Shown one piece after another: positions 51,983 to 64,000 of a stretch of DNA of 64,000 bases (within the stretch, counting starts at the first letter, position 1; the number at the start of each line of letters is the position of its first letter). Source of the DNA: Charina bottae (Eukaryota; Chordata; Lepidosauria; Squamata; Charinaidae); NCBI GenBank assembly GCA_023362775.1, contig JALMGJ010000005.1, forward strand, positions 71,416,963-71,480,962. The letters are read 5' to 3'. A program made the position numbers and the translations under genes. The notes beneath the pieces are model-generated. The model searched no databases, was not told the DNA's origin, and saw only the letters and a program-made list of their open reading frames with translations.

Positions 51983-52595
51983 ATCAGTCACCTGGGGCAG
52001 ACTAATTGAATATTTCAGATCTATTTGCAGTTAGATGGGGTAGGGTCATATAATGCTCTCCAGATTTTTGTGGGAAGTGTAGATCAAAGTTTCTGGAGGA
52101 TACCAGATTGTCTTCTGCTGATTTCAAATGTGCACCACCAGAAATAAGTCTAGCATATCTGGGCTCCAAAAATCTGGATGACTGCTAAATGGGAGCTGTA
52201 TCTGTTTCCTGCCATGTCTTTTCTGGTGTCGCTTCCTGCCATTTCTTCCTGGTGTCTAGATTTGCGACTCCAAACCGGCCATTCCAAATTTCCCTAACAC
52301 TAAGTCTTTCTGGTTTCTTATCTTGCTAGAGAATTATCCATCTTGGATTCAGAGGTATCTCTACTCTCTGATTTGTTCAAGTTGTGTGTTCTGTCTTAAG
52401 ATAATTTCAGATCAGGTTGATATAATTCAGTTTTGCCCTAAATAATAATATTTAAAAAATGTTTTAGCTATTCTATATTTGGCAGTTTACAGTACATAAC
52501 ATAACAAAGATAGATCTTTAGTTCCTGGGATTTTTAGAGTGAGGATCTTCCATTAAAACATTAGCAGTAATTATACTATTCCTGTATAGATAATT

Positions 52596-54426
52596 TTGTT
52601 GTTTATTCGTTCAGTCGCTTCCGACTCTTCGTGACTTCATGGACCAGCCCACGCCAGAGCTTCCTGTCGGCCGTCACCATCTCCAGCTCCCCCATGGTTG
52701 AGTCTGTCACCTCCAGAATATCATCCATCCATCTTGCCCTTGGTCGGCCCCTCTTCCTTTTGCCTTCCACTTTCCCTAGCATCAGCTTCTTCTCCAGGGT
52801 ATCCTGTCTTCTCATTATGTGGCCAAAGTACTTCAGTTTTGCCTTTAATATCATTCCTTCAAGTGAGCAGTCCAGCTTTATTTCCTGGAGTATGGACTGG
52901 TTTGATCTTCTTGCAGTCCAAGGCACTCTCAGAATTTTCCTCCAACACCACTGTTCAAAAGCATCTATCTTCCTTCGCTCAGCCTTCCTTATGGTCCAGC
53001 TCTCACAGCCATAGGTTACTACAGGGAATACCATTGCTTTAACTATGCGGACCTTTGTTGTCAGTGTGATGTCTCTGCTCTTAACTATTTTATCAAGATT
53101 TGCCATTGCTCTCCTCCCAAGAAGTAGACGTCTTCTGATTTCCTGGCTGCAGTCAGCATCTGCAGTAATCTTTGCGCCTAGAAATACAAAGTCTGTCACT
53201 GCCTCCACTTTTTCTCCCTCTATTTGCCAGTTATCAATCAAGCTGGTTGCCATAATCTTGGTTTTTTTCACGTTTAACTGCAACCCAGCTTTTGCACTTT
53301 CTTCTCTCACCTTCGTCATAAGGCTCCTCAACTACTCCTCGCTTTCAGCCATCAAAGTGGTATCATCTGCATATCTAAGATTGTTAATGTTTCTTCCAGC
53401 GATTTTAACTCCAGCCTTGGATTCCTCAAGCCCAGCACGTCGCATGATGTGTTCTGCGTACAGGTTGAATAGGTAGGGTGAGAGTATACAACCCTGCCGT
53501 ACTCCTTTCCCAATCTTAAACCAGTCCGTTGTTCCGTGCTCTGTTCTTACCGTTGCTACTTGGTCGTTATACAGATTCCTCAGGAGGCAGACAAGATGAC
53601 TTGGTATCCCCATACCACCGAGAACTTGCCACAATTTGTTATGATCCACACAGTCAAAGGCTTTAGAATAGTCAATAAAACAAAAATAGATGTTTTTCTG
53701 AAACTCCCTGGCTTTCTCCATTATCCAGCGGATATTGGCAATTTGGTCTCTAGTTCCTCTGCCTTTTCTAAAGCCAGCTTGTACATCTGGCAATTCTCGC
53801 TCCATGAATTGCTGGAGCCTACCTTGCAAGATCTTGAGCATTACCTTACTGGCATGTGAAATAAGTGCCACTGTTCGATAGTTTGAACATTCTTTAGTGC
53901 TTCCCTTTTTTGGTATGGGGATATAAGTTGATTTTTTCCAATCTGATGGCCATTCTTGTGTTTTCCAAATTTGCTGGCATATGGCATGCATCACCTTGAC
54001 AGCATCATCTTGCAAGATTTTAAACAGTTCAGCTGGGATACCGTCGTCTCCTGCTGCCTTGTTATTAGCAATGCTTCTTAAGGCCCATTCAACCTCACTC
54101 TTCAGGATGTCTGGCTCTAACTCACTGACCACATTGTCAAAGCTATCTCCAATATTATTATCCTTCCTATACAGATCTTCCGTATATTCTTGCCACCTTT
54201 TCTTGATCTCTTCTGCTTCTGTTAGGTCCTTACCATCTTTGTTTTTGATCATACCCATTTTTGCCTGGAATTTACCTCCGATGTTTCTAATTTTCTGGAA
54301 GAGGTCTCTTGTCCTTCCTATTCTATTGTCTTCTTCCACTTCCGCACATTGCTTGTTTAAAAATAATTCCTTATCTCTTCTGGCTAACCTCTGGAATTTT
54401 GCATTTAATTGGGCATATTAATTGGG
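52596..54426 (-). mobile_element. 5'-truncated BovB LINE, open except for one stop
   Basis: BovB (RTE clade) ORF2 encoding reverse transcriptase. The frame is open from the truncation point (54426) to the end (52603) except for one TAG at 53334-53332, where relatives have Glu. Motifs include FQAKMGMIKNKDGKDLTEAE, AGFRKGRGTRDQIANI, FIDYSKAFDCVDHNKLW, GVRQGCILSPYLFNLY and the YADD active site. The conserved CWRKILRVPWTARRSNQSI and GRPRARWMDDI tail follows. The N-terminal endonuclease is missing. Perfect 11-bp duplications TATAGATAATT flank it at 52585-52595 and 54427-54437. With its stop and missing 5' end it cannot move by itself. Confidence 0.93.
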
Positions 54427-54437
54427 TATAGATAATT

Positions 54438-55909
54438 AGGGACCACAAAAAGTAGAAATATTTTTTTCTGGCCCTGGCTCTTGGCAATCTCAGCAAAACT
54501 TGTTGGAGTTTAAAAGGGATTTTACTTATAGTGGCTTGAGATTAAACAGAGCCTCAGTTAAACTGAATCTGATGTTTGCCGCAAAAGTATTGTTCACAAA
54601 AGAAGGTGAACTCATAATCCTAGTGGAGGTTCTTCAAGGAATTTCTGGTTTCAAAGTCCCCTTTCCAAAACCAGGCTTGCCAAATAACACAGCAATCAGG
54701 TCATAATTGTAATCTGTAATCATGAACTCTGTGCAAGGTAAAGATCAGTTTCTACCAAGTCTTAGTACAACTTCTCACTTCTCATCATACTCTTAATGTC
54801 TGATGCAGCTTCAGTTTCTGTGTGAACTGTGATTCAGACAGAAAATCCTTCACATACCTATCTTCCCTTCTACAGTATGTTTTGCAGGCAGTCTAGATTT
54901 CTTTCCAGGGAGTTGACTTTCTTTGGCTTTCCCAGAGCTTTGCCCAGCTCCCAGTATCCTTTCCCAGATTATCAGCGTTCCTTGACCTTCTAAATGTTTT
55001 ATGGCTGAGCTGACCATTTTAGTTTCCCTGGCATAGTTGCCTAATTTGACACCATATAGTTGATACAATGGTTTGTTTCCTCTGGAAGATATATTTGGGT
55101 GTGTGGCTTTTGGCTTGGTCCCTAAAATTCTCCTTCAGGCATGCCAGAAAAAAACATAATAGTAAGGTGAATGCAACAAGAGTGGAGTACTAAGAGAAGT
55201 GTAATAAAACAAGAAGAGACGGGGTCAGGACTGAACTGGTGCTGGATAAACGCAGATTGAATACAAAAGTAACAAGTACAAAAGAAGTATGTTGGTTATA
55301 TAGAAAGAATGAGGATCAAATTGCAAAACAAAATATATGAAGAGTGAGTGGGTCAAGAGGAAGGGGAAGACTGAGAAAGTTGCGGTTGGATGGAGCTGAT
55401 GGGATCCTGGAAAAGGCACAGGTGAAGAGTTTATAAAACATAATATATGAGTCAATGTATGGACATACTGTAGTAGAAGCAAGAACAGTGAGGCTTGGAG
55501 AGGTATAGTGAATGGTGTTGCTGTAAATTCTTTTTAGCAAGGTTTCCTTTATTCCCCCCTTTCTCATGCTTTTAATTTTCTTTAGTTTACTACGTTTCAC
55601 TCCTTTTCTGCACTCTGCATATCATAACTTAATGGGTATATATGGATGTAAGTATGTAAAAAACAAATGACAAAGCAAGGTTTTAAACATCTATTGGAAG
55701 TCCTAGGAAATCTTCTTAATGAAGTTACTCTAAACTTTCATATACTGTATGTATAAGGATAGTGTTTGGTTGGTTTTCTTGCTTTGGTATGCCTATTCCC
55801 TCTTCAAGTATGGTAAATAGTTCAGTTGGCAGGTATTCAGAATCAGCTGCCAAAAACAATTTTGTAAGTACATAAAGGCTAATTCCAAAGAGCATGGCAA
55901 TCTAGCAAA

Positions 55910-55948
<39 letters not shown>

Positions 55949-58900
55949 GTGGCAGATATAATTGATCAGAATCTTCTAATGTCTCTACAAGATGCTATTC
56001 ATAATTTAACTTAAGGCTTACGGCAATTGACAAATAGGAACTAACTAAACATATTTTAAATAATGTAAGCACAGTGATTCTCTGTTGCTGAAAGCAGAAG
56101 TATAACCTCAGTGAGCTGAGAAAGGGCCTGAACTTTGAAGAATATGAGCTGGGATACGAAAGTGGCCTCCGATGTTTTCTTTTCCGTTTGGAATAAGTAT
56201 ATACTAAAGGCAGTAAATGAAAAGCCATATGTCAGCTTGATAGGAAGCTTAGGGGAAGCAGAAGGCCTGGCAGAAGGGCAGCTTTTCATTGGCTCTCTGC
56301 CTTCAGCCTCAAAAAACATTCCTACCTCGAACTCGGTTGGTTGGGAAAGAGGAACTTGGAGACGGGTAACTCTGTCCAGCTACTGCTGGTCTGTAGAAAC
56401 AAGCCAGTATTTCACTACCCAGCTTCTCAGCTGTCTCACCTTAAAGCAACTTCTCCTGGCTTTAAGGATTTCAAATCTCGGCAGCATGGCTGTTCAAGAA
56501 AACCAGGGTGGTGTAATGGTTAAGGAATTGCACAGGCCCTGGGGAGGCCCTGAGAGATTTGGGGTTAGTCCTAGTCAGTTTCTGTCAGCCCAACCGAACT
56601 GATGTGGGGGAGGAGGAGGGATGCTGTTTTGGACAACCAAAGGAAATCAGGATGTAAGTTTAACAAATACATAGATAAAAAAAATACAATTCTCTTTGAT
56701 TTAGCACAGACCTTACTCAACACTTCCCGAATGGATAGTCCCACCTCCCGTCCTATACATTCAGATGGACTAGGGCCAGAAGCGAATGGAAAATTGGAAA
56801 TCTGCCCCTGGCGTAGATATTACACATTTTTGTTCTTGGGTTGTCTTCCGGGCAAAAGAGGTTTAACTGAAATGCAGAGAGAAGCAAGCCTATTTCTCTA
56901 AGGGATAAATAGCATATCTTACTCTAACTCTTTTTATTTCTAATGGATGTTTCAAGATATAGTGCAGCTGGGGCGGGGGGGGGGGGGAAGCAACCGGGAT
57001 GTGCTTGCCAAAATTTGCTCCTCAAAAATCAAATGCTCACATTCATAAGGAGAGGTGGCAGCCTAAATCTTAATAGGATTTGCAGAATTTACATGGCTGC
57101 ATTCTTCTGGTTGCCAGGTTACAGTGGCTACCTAGCTGTCACAGTGAGAGAAGCTGAGTGTAAAATGCAGGCAGGAAAAAAAAAATCAAATACAGTATAG
57201 CACATTCGGGGTATAAAATTCCGATTCACTTCAAGAGTCCTGTACTAGATGCTCAGGTGCACTATAATTCTGAGGTTACCTGTCAGGTGTTCTGATGAGG
57301 TCCATTGGCTGGCACAATATTGTGGCTTCACCCACAATAGCAGAAGGAGCTGATCAGTCCAGTCCCAGCTTTTCAGTGCTCTGTGGGAATCCTGCGTAGC
57401 TTGCCTTCCTACAAAACAAAAAATTAAAACTTTTTTTACCCTAATCCCTGGGTTACCCACCAACACCTCCCTTCTTATTAATTACAAAGAAATACATACA
57501 AAGCTGGCATGCCACAAATAAAGCATCACTCTCAAGAGTCCTGGAAGAGTCTTGCTTCCAAGAATGCTTCTGGGCCCCAGATGTTACCTGAAGGCCTCAG
57601 TAGGAAATAAAAAGAATAGGTTGCTACAGTCCAAATTTTTGCTTGGAAGTATGCATGCCAGCTCAGGAGAAAAGTGAAATCAACAGATGTAGTAGAATAT
57701 TCTGGGAGATGAGTTTTCTTCCTGGTAGCAGAGTATTTTGGCTAGACCCACCATGACAGTCATTCTGTAAATGTGCTTATGACTTGCTCTCAAAATTCCA
57801 AATGTGCCAGTGATCCAAAAACATAAGGATCTCTTGCCCTAATCCACCCATAGATTCCTGTGGTAGAGTTTGGCTCAGTCTAGAAGTGATCCCCGTGCAT
57901 ATACTTTTTGAGCCTCTGCAGCTCTATCTGAAACTACCAGCCAAAGAAGAGAATGTAGGGATTTGAACTGGTTACTAAAAAGGCATTTGATCAATGGGCA
58001 ATACAAGAAATGTCCTTCTCTGCCTCACTTGGCATCATGCAAAGAAATCTCTGCATTATCCTTAGGCAGATTCAACCACTTCAGGCAACTGAGTTTAGAC
58101 GTCATCAAAGTGCAGCAAATGGCAAGTCATTTTATTTATCAATACTGCATATTTACTGCCTCTGTTGCTTGTCTTGGGAATGATAGCTCCTTACTTGGGA
58201 AGGCGGTGGGATGCTATTGATCCCGCTCTTCTAATACCAAAATGGCCAGTTCTGATCAAAAGGGAGTTTTGTTAGGGGACAGGTGGGCAACTTGCAGCCA
58301 CTGGCCTAATTCAAAAATTGGAGGTTCACATCACCGTCTATACTGGGTTTTATTCATGGGTTCATATCTACAGTATCTATTCTTAAATGGACAAAGTCAT
58401 TGACCAGCAGCTCAGGTGCTTTCTTAGAGGAGCTAGTTCTCTCCTGGACTCCCAAGAATGCAGAAGAGTTTGTAAAAGATCCGCAGTGAAGCCTCTGCCT
58501 TCAGCAGAAGGTTGAGTGTGAACAGACTTGCTGAAAACGCACAAATGTTATCTTGCATCTGAAAAACTGCCGGAACAGAGAAATAGCCAGAGAATTCTGA
58601 TTATAAAAACTTCTAGCCAAGTTTCAGTCAATTTGCTATAAACAAATCTATTCTAATCTGTTCCAGTTCCTGTCATATTATCTTGACTGTTCAGTTCTTG
58701 GAATTTCAGATCATTCTTCTGACTACATTTTTAATTTGGAGTACATTTTTATTGAATGACAATTGATTTATGTTTTTCTTGTTTTTCGGTTATGTAGCAT
58801 GACAGTCACCACATGATGTACCATAATTGATTTATGTTATTGTCTGTCACCTCCATATGAAGATGATTTCACCTCTATATCTACCAGATATTGGCTACTG

Positions 58901-59660
58901 GGGCAGCCTAGCCTATAATAACTATACTGTTGTTCACTGGCTCCATAATGTAAACCACACAGTCTTACAAAGTTTTGAACAGAGTAAGGTCGAGACAGGT
59001 CATATGAATTTAAAGATGTGACTTCTGTGAGCATTATCTTTCTTTACTAAAATAAACTCGGAAGACAACCGTTCTTGCATGATGTAAAGTGATAACTAAG
59101 TCTGTAAGATTAGATTCTGAAATTAGACAATGCTTCAGAGCACTTTCAGCTATATGGAGGAGGAAGATCACAAATGTGATTTCTTTGGGGTGAAGGTATA
59201 ATTTGGGGAAACAGCCATAATATCCTGCTCATTGAACCATGAAAGTCATTCTTGAATTTTCAACATCTGGATCTAAGCACATTGGAACAGATCTTCAATC
59301 TGATCTATCCAGGCATTGGACATATCAACGCTATGTATGAATCTTTTTTTGGTTTGAGCTAGGAGTTGTGTCTTTTATTTAGAATAGAATGAGGAAACTG
59401 CTACAGTTGTGACCAAACTGGAGAATGTTCAGTATAATCAAACCTGTTTCAAGAAAATCAACCAGGTACCTTTACACTAGTATTAATAGAAAATTTATGC
59501 ATATTGAAGCTGAAGATTTCTACCATTTCATCAGATTTCCAACACTAAAGCTTGAATAAGCCACAAATTCACACAACTCATAAAACTGTATAATCAGATT
59601 GATGCTAGAATAGAATTCTACTCAGCAGAAATGATGATACAAGATCAAATGTTATGTCCT
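54438..59660. other. Intergenic stretch with no recognised gene
   Basis: Only an (AAAT)n tract (55903-55948) and a G-run near 56970 stand out. Several 60-155 codon frames (for example 56135-56602) have no family resemblance or splice context that I recognise. Likely unique noncoding DNA or very old repeats. Confidence 0.5.
55903..55948. repeat. (AAAT)n microsatellite
   Basis: About 11 AAAT units. Confidence 0.95.
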
Positions 59661-59663
59661 ACA

Positions 59664-59840
59664 ACAGGGCCGCAACTAGGGGGGGGGGCAAGCGGGGCAT
59701 GTGCCCTGGGCGCTGCGCTGGGGGGGCGCCAATATGACAAAATAGTATTTGTATACTGAATGTTTCCTGGGGTGTGTGTGTGTGTGTGGAATCCATGTTT
59801 GCCCCGGGTGACACAAACCCTAGTTGCCCTTCTGTCCTGC
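59664..59840. mobile_element. Palindrome-ended DNA-transposon fossil
   Basis: CAGGGCCGCAACTAGGGG on the left and AAACCCTAGTTGCCCTTCTG on the right are imperfect inverted termini. It has a GT-repeat interior and GGGGGGCGCC. Class uncertain. Confidence 0.5.
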
Positions 59841-60984
59841 AATAAAAATAAATTGCAACATTAGACTTGTGGTTAAACCTGATTGTGGAAGCCATGTTTT
59901 CAGCTTTGAAAATATGAACAAAGACATTTTGTTCTCTCAAGCATAAACACAAAATATATATATTAAAGACAAAGACGTGTGTGTTTGTGTGTTCTTGTAC
60001 ATACTCACACACATACATAGGGGATACTAAATGTGGAAAACTTGTAAATATCACATCATTAGTGTTACTGTGAACTGCATAATTGACTCCTAATTCTACC
60101 AATCAAAAATATACTATGCAAGTATTCCATCTTTTCTTCCTTAATGGACCTTCTTCTGATCAGAATAAAGAGAAAGAAAGGGGGGAAAGGGGAAAAGGGG
60201 GTGGGGAAGGTTAGACCTGGAAAAGGATGTTGTTTGAACCACTATAAATACCATGGACAGTTGCCTGAACTAAGGTTTGGTAGAAGCATTCTTGGAGATT
60301 GCTCAGGAAATAGACATTGAAAAAGCCTTATTGTTGACTTGTGCTATCAATTTTTAAAATTGGTTTTTACTATGTTTATTTGAATTGTGTGAGTATATGA
60401 AAAATATTTTCATCAATGGAAGAGGGGGCTTGTGTAATTCAAGCAGTTCTGTGGACCAGGCCTTAGTTCTCTGTACTGACTTCATTGGATTTGCTCATCA
60501 TTGTAGGACCGGTGCTACAGAGGGGGTGGTGAAAACAGTTAAGATGGCGTCCATGACCACATGATCAAAGCCCAACACAAAGCATATAAAAGAAGGATGG
60601 TGCTTCAACCATGCAGTCATGGATGCCATTTTGAACCCTATCCCCATGGATGCCCTTGTTCTTCTCACCATAATGGATTGTGTCACCAAGGTTTACTAGC
60701 CACTTAGTGTTAATGGGGCATTTTTCCTTTTTAAAGTGAGATTCTGTTCTTTCTTATAACATTACCTCTGGCCAGCACAGGCTGATCAAGACACATAAGG
60801 AGATGAGGTCTCTGCATGATACTATGCAGATGTTAGCTTTTCAGATTAATTGGGTCAATGTTTCCTTAATTATCTAACATTTGATTGTGCATATTCCTCT
60901 CAAAATCTCTGCTCCCTTAAAATACTTAATCGTTGTTGCCCCTAAAAACTTTGTTCTTACCAACAAAACAAATTCAACTGATAA

Positions 60985-61080
60985 GTTATTTATTATTTAT
61001 TTATTTATTTATTATTGTATTTATACCCCGCCTATCCCCTCCCTAAGCGGAGGGCTCTAGGCGGCTTACATTCATCATAC
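60985..61080 (-). mobile_element. L2-type LINE 3' tail
   Basis: (ATTT)n, then TTTATACCCCGCCTATCCCC and GCTCTAGGCGGCTTACATTC. Confidence 0.75.
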
Positions 61081-61356
61081 ATATTATATTATTTATACAG
61101 TCATATTATATTACCCGCGCGGTTAGGGAGGGGGTGAGGGAACCGGCTCTTCATCCGCAGGTCAGACTACATGTCCCAGGAACCTTTGCTTCTGAGCCGA
61201 GCATTAGTTATGGAGTTCTGGGCATCTGAACTATTTAAGTTAAACAAAAGGTTTAACTGATCCTTTCATTCTTGCCTAATCATGTACCTGACATTCAATA
61301 TGAAAACAGCATTCTTTACAAGGTAGTGAGAAAAACCCCAGTGCAAATCCACTGTA

Positions 61357-61357
61357 T

Positions 61358-61394
<37 letters not shown>

Positions 61395-61405
61395 CCACCA
61401 CCACC
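61357..61405. repeat. (ATC)n microsatellite
   Basis: About 11 ATC units, then ACC units. Confidence 0.95.
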
Positions 61406-62203
61406 TATCACTTTGCATGGAGCTTTGTAAAGTCACCAAATACAAGCTTCTACCCCAGGGTGTATATAATTTAAAACAATAAAATTTATTTAACAGTACA
61501 TGCTATTTATTGTTAAATAAATTATTTGTTTAACAAGAAAACAAAAATCGATAACAATAGAAGAATGGAACAAAAGCTGGTGTGGTGATAAACAAACAGT
61601 ATGTTATTATGTCCACATTAGTTGTATCAGGGACATAGGGTTAGTTACAGCACCAGTTGAGTAGTTAAATAGTAGTCAATAACAAATATTTCCTCTTAAC
61701 CTGTTTTTCTTAACAAAGGGCATCCATAGGAGGATAAAATTAGGAGCACACAAAGTACGTGTCTTTTTAACACAATAGTGGGGAACGGCCACAGATGTAA
61801 TAGGTACTCCCTTGATTTCTCCAAATCCCTGGTGCTTTTTTTTTCCCTCCAAGGCAATTGTGAAAGGCTAAAATTAGAAGCAGAGCATTATTGGGAGAGA
61901 AAAATACGCCTCCTTTCTCTGGATTTGATTTTGAAAAGGCAAACTGAAGAAAGGAATAGGTTTCCTCCCTTAGCCTTGACACAAAATACTGCTGGAATAG
62001 AAATTGTTATTCCCCACTGCCAATCTTTACGCTACCTGTTGTGAGTCTTCTGATCACTGCTGAATGGTGTTGTCTTGATTTGCAAGTGGGCCTGAGCATT
62101 ATAGGCAAGCCTTGTTTTTCTTCTAGCTTTGCTGCCTTCTCCTCATCACAATAATGGCTTAAGGAGGACAAGACTACCCTACTTTTATATATCAATAAAT
62201 TTA

Positions 62204-62540
62204 AAAAGGTAAAGGTTCCCCCTGCACAGTTGTGCAGTCGTGTCCGACTCCAGGGGCCGGTGCTCATCTCCGTTTGTTAGCCAAAGAGCCAGCGCTGTCC
62301 GAAGACCCTTCTGCGGTCATGTGGCCGGCGTGACGCACGCGGAATGCTGCTACCTACCCACCGAAGTGGTACCTATTCATCTACTTGCATTTGCATGCTT
62401 TCAAATTGCTAGGTTGGCAAGAGCTGGGGCGAGTGTGGGAGCTCATTCTGTCACGCGGGGCTAGGGATTCGAACCTCCGAACTTGCGATCTTCCTATCGA
62501 CAAGCCTGACGTCTTACCCGCTGAGCCACCACGCCCCTTT
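62204..62540 (-). mobile_element. Sauria SINE copy
   Basis: Full-length reversed copy, AAAGGTAAAGGTTCCCCC on the left and GAGCCACCACGCCCC on the right. No clear target duplication. Confidence 0.9.
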
Positions 62541-64000
62541 ACAATACACGCCAATACACTTAGGGATGACTTAAGACTGATTTATCCTGGGCTGGGAATG
62601 AGATGAGGCCAATGCTGTGCAACCAAGGGAAAGGGGTAGGATTGTCAGGACATGATGGAGTCAGGGTAAACCACAAGTGGGGAGGTAGACTAGATTCACG
62701 TATCACATTAAGATGTGTTTGCCAAACATTTATGAATGTTGGCTAAAATGTGGTTGGCTAGTTTGTGATTCAGTGGGTCATATGAACATCATAGCCTCTG
62801 TTTTTGTGGATACTTCCACACCACCAGCATGAGAGTGCACACCACACTGCAATCTCCCCAAAGCAGTTTAAAGTCAACAGGAGATTGCTTTCACTGCCAC
62901 TGACATAGAAATTCTGAGAACTGCACGAGCCAGCCAGTCCTTCCTTCCAACTGTCCAGTAGGAGAGTGCAACGAACAGCATTCAGGCAGTGCTGGCCCTC
63001 TCCTGTCCGCACCTTTAGGTCATGTTGTGGGTATGTGCCCCCCTCCCCCTCGAGCAGTTGCTAGGTTGCTGCTGGGGAGATGCCAAGCTGCTAAGGTATT
63101 ATCACTCTACAGCAGTGTTTCTCAACCTTGGCAACTTGAAGAGGGGTGGACTTCAACTCCCAGAATTCCCAAGCCAGCATGGCTACAGTATTGCCTGCAG
63201 CTGCTGAACCTCTATAAGAAGGGGCTAGGCTGGGTGGGATTTGGCAGAGCTGAAGCAAACTGAACCATTGCTTTCTTTTTGCAATTTTGGGTACACCACA
63301 GCTGAGCCAGAAATAAATTGACAGGCAATGATGGGGGGATCACAGAAATATGGAGCTGAAGTGCAAAGAGATGTGTGGAGGTGCCCTATGTTAAATCTTT
63401 GCCAGATGCATAGGGAGCTCCCTAGCACATGGAACATGCTAGGTTTAGCTGGAGTTTTAAAGCTCTCCTAAATAGTGATTTACTAGGAGAAATCGGCCTT
63501 ACACTGGAGTAAGGAGTTTAACTGTTCAATAGCCTCCTTCACTGTGATGCAACAGTTCTTTATGTGTCAGATTCAGACTGAGGATACTGGGGGAGCCTGA
63601 AATGGTTCATAGGTCACAAATAAACCCCAAGCTTCCAGAGCATTATGGCTACACTTTGGCTGAAGCTCTTTCCTTGCTTTCTACCGACGATACACTAAGC
63701 ACTCTATAAACAGGTTTCCAAAAGAAACAGCCCAGATATTACAGCTTGCTTCGAAGCCCAACCACTGCACATTAAGGAAGGACTTAAGGATGGGAAGAAG
63801 ATGAAAAGCGTTTTTGCTGGTTGGGTTTTTGTTTTGTCGCTTCCAGACACGGTTGGTTGGCAAGAGGCTGCATGTTTGTGCCTGCGGTGGTGCCCGTTTG
63901 TTTTGCAGAGCCAGCCTGTGCAATGAAATCACAGGCCTCACACCTACGCGAACTGGGTTTTTATCCCCCCCACCGCCCTTTGGATGTTTTCCCTCGCTTT
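62541..64000. other. Intergenic end of window
   Basis: Contains a half MITE (63113). Sequence near 63840-64000 is somewhat GC-richer. By synteny LGI1 should lie further right on plus, but no LGI1 exon was recognised here. Confidence 0.5.
63113..63183. mobile_element. Half of a palindromic hAT-like MITE
   Basis: CAGTGTTTCTCAACCTTGGC, then CTTCAACTCCCAGAATTCCC, then the second arm is lost. No target duplication. Confidence 0.75.

Larger units (their letters stand above)
47171..52595. other. Intergenic region upstream of FRA10AC1
   Basis: No gene recognised. It holds an L2 tail (about 48120-48210), a long complex microsatellite, a palindromic MITE, three Sauria SINEs, a TA-flanked MITE and an L2 ORF fragment. 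Confidence 0.6.
59841..62203. other. Intergenic stretch with L2 tail and microsatellite
   Basis: Holds an imperfect palindrome around 60541-60640, an L2-type tail (60985-61080) and an (ATC)n tract (61357-61405). No gene recognised. Confidence 0.5.

Noticed and set aside
56135..56602. A 155-codon plus-strand frame as a possible new gene
   Set aside because: No recognised domain, no convincing splice or poly(A) context, and the length is possible by chance in this stretch.
47171..64000. LGI1 5' exons expected by synteny
   Set aside because: I looked on plus for the signal peptide and leucine-rich repeat exons and found none. LGI1 probably starts beyond the window.

Overview
This window is nuclear DNA of a squamate reptile (lizard or snake). 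Three things point there: split vertebrate genes with GT-AG introns, eleven copies of a tRNA-headed SINE with ACCTTT-type tails and a BovB-like 3' end (Sauria SINE), and BovB, R4-type and L2-type LINEs together with many small hAT-like elements carrying 8-bp target duplications. The sequence is AT-rich apart from one CpG-rich promoter and a few GC-rich transposons. The exact species cannot be read from it.

Two protein-coding genes are present, tail to tail. Positions 2825-12330 (+) hold the last seven coding exons of PDE6C, the catalytic subunit of the cone photoreceptor cGMP phosphodiesterase. Upstream exons lie outside the window. Positions about 16130-47140 (-) hold what appears to be all of FRA10AC1, a nuclear protein linked to pre-mRNA splicing and named after a human folate-sensitive fragile site. 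I could join 14 coding exons without a gap or frameshift into a 327-residue protein. The PDE6C-FRA10AC1 order matches the conserved amniote arrangement, in which LGI1 follows. No LGI1 exon was recognised before the end of the window.

The rest is intronic or intergenic. The PDE6C introns carry hAT-like elements, three Sauria SINEs and an inverted pair of about 140-bp repeats. The convergent intergenic gap (12330-16130) has a hAT-like fossil and an L2 3' end. The FRA10AC1 introns hold the densest repeat load: palindromic hAT MITEs, BovB pieces, MIR-like SINEs, an R4 endonuclease-domain fragment and another LINE fragment. From 47.1 to 64 kb the sequence is intergenic, with Sauria SINEs, an L2 fragment interrupted by a SINE, and a 1.83-kb BovB copy that is open except for one stop.

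The two genes are neighbours by synteny and show no functional link. I found no operon, CRISPR, defence system or other clearly new biological system. The most interesting observations are: an apparent move of the FRA10AC1 start codon into exon 1; a GC-AG intron in that gene; a MITE that seems to have carried flanking DNA from another copy 14 kb away; a rearranged SINE between 46-bp direct repeats; and a MITE hairpin with arms near 90 bp that contains four CCAAT boxes.
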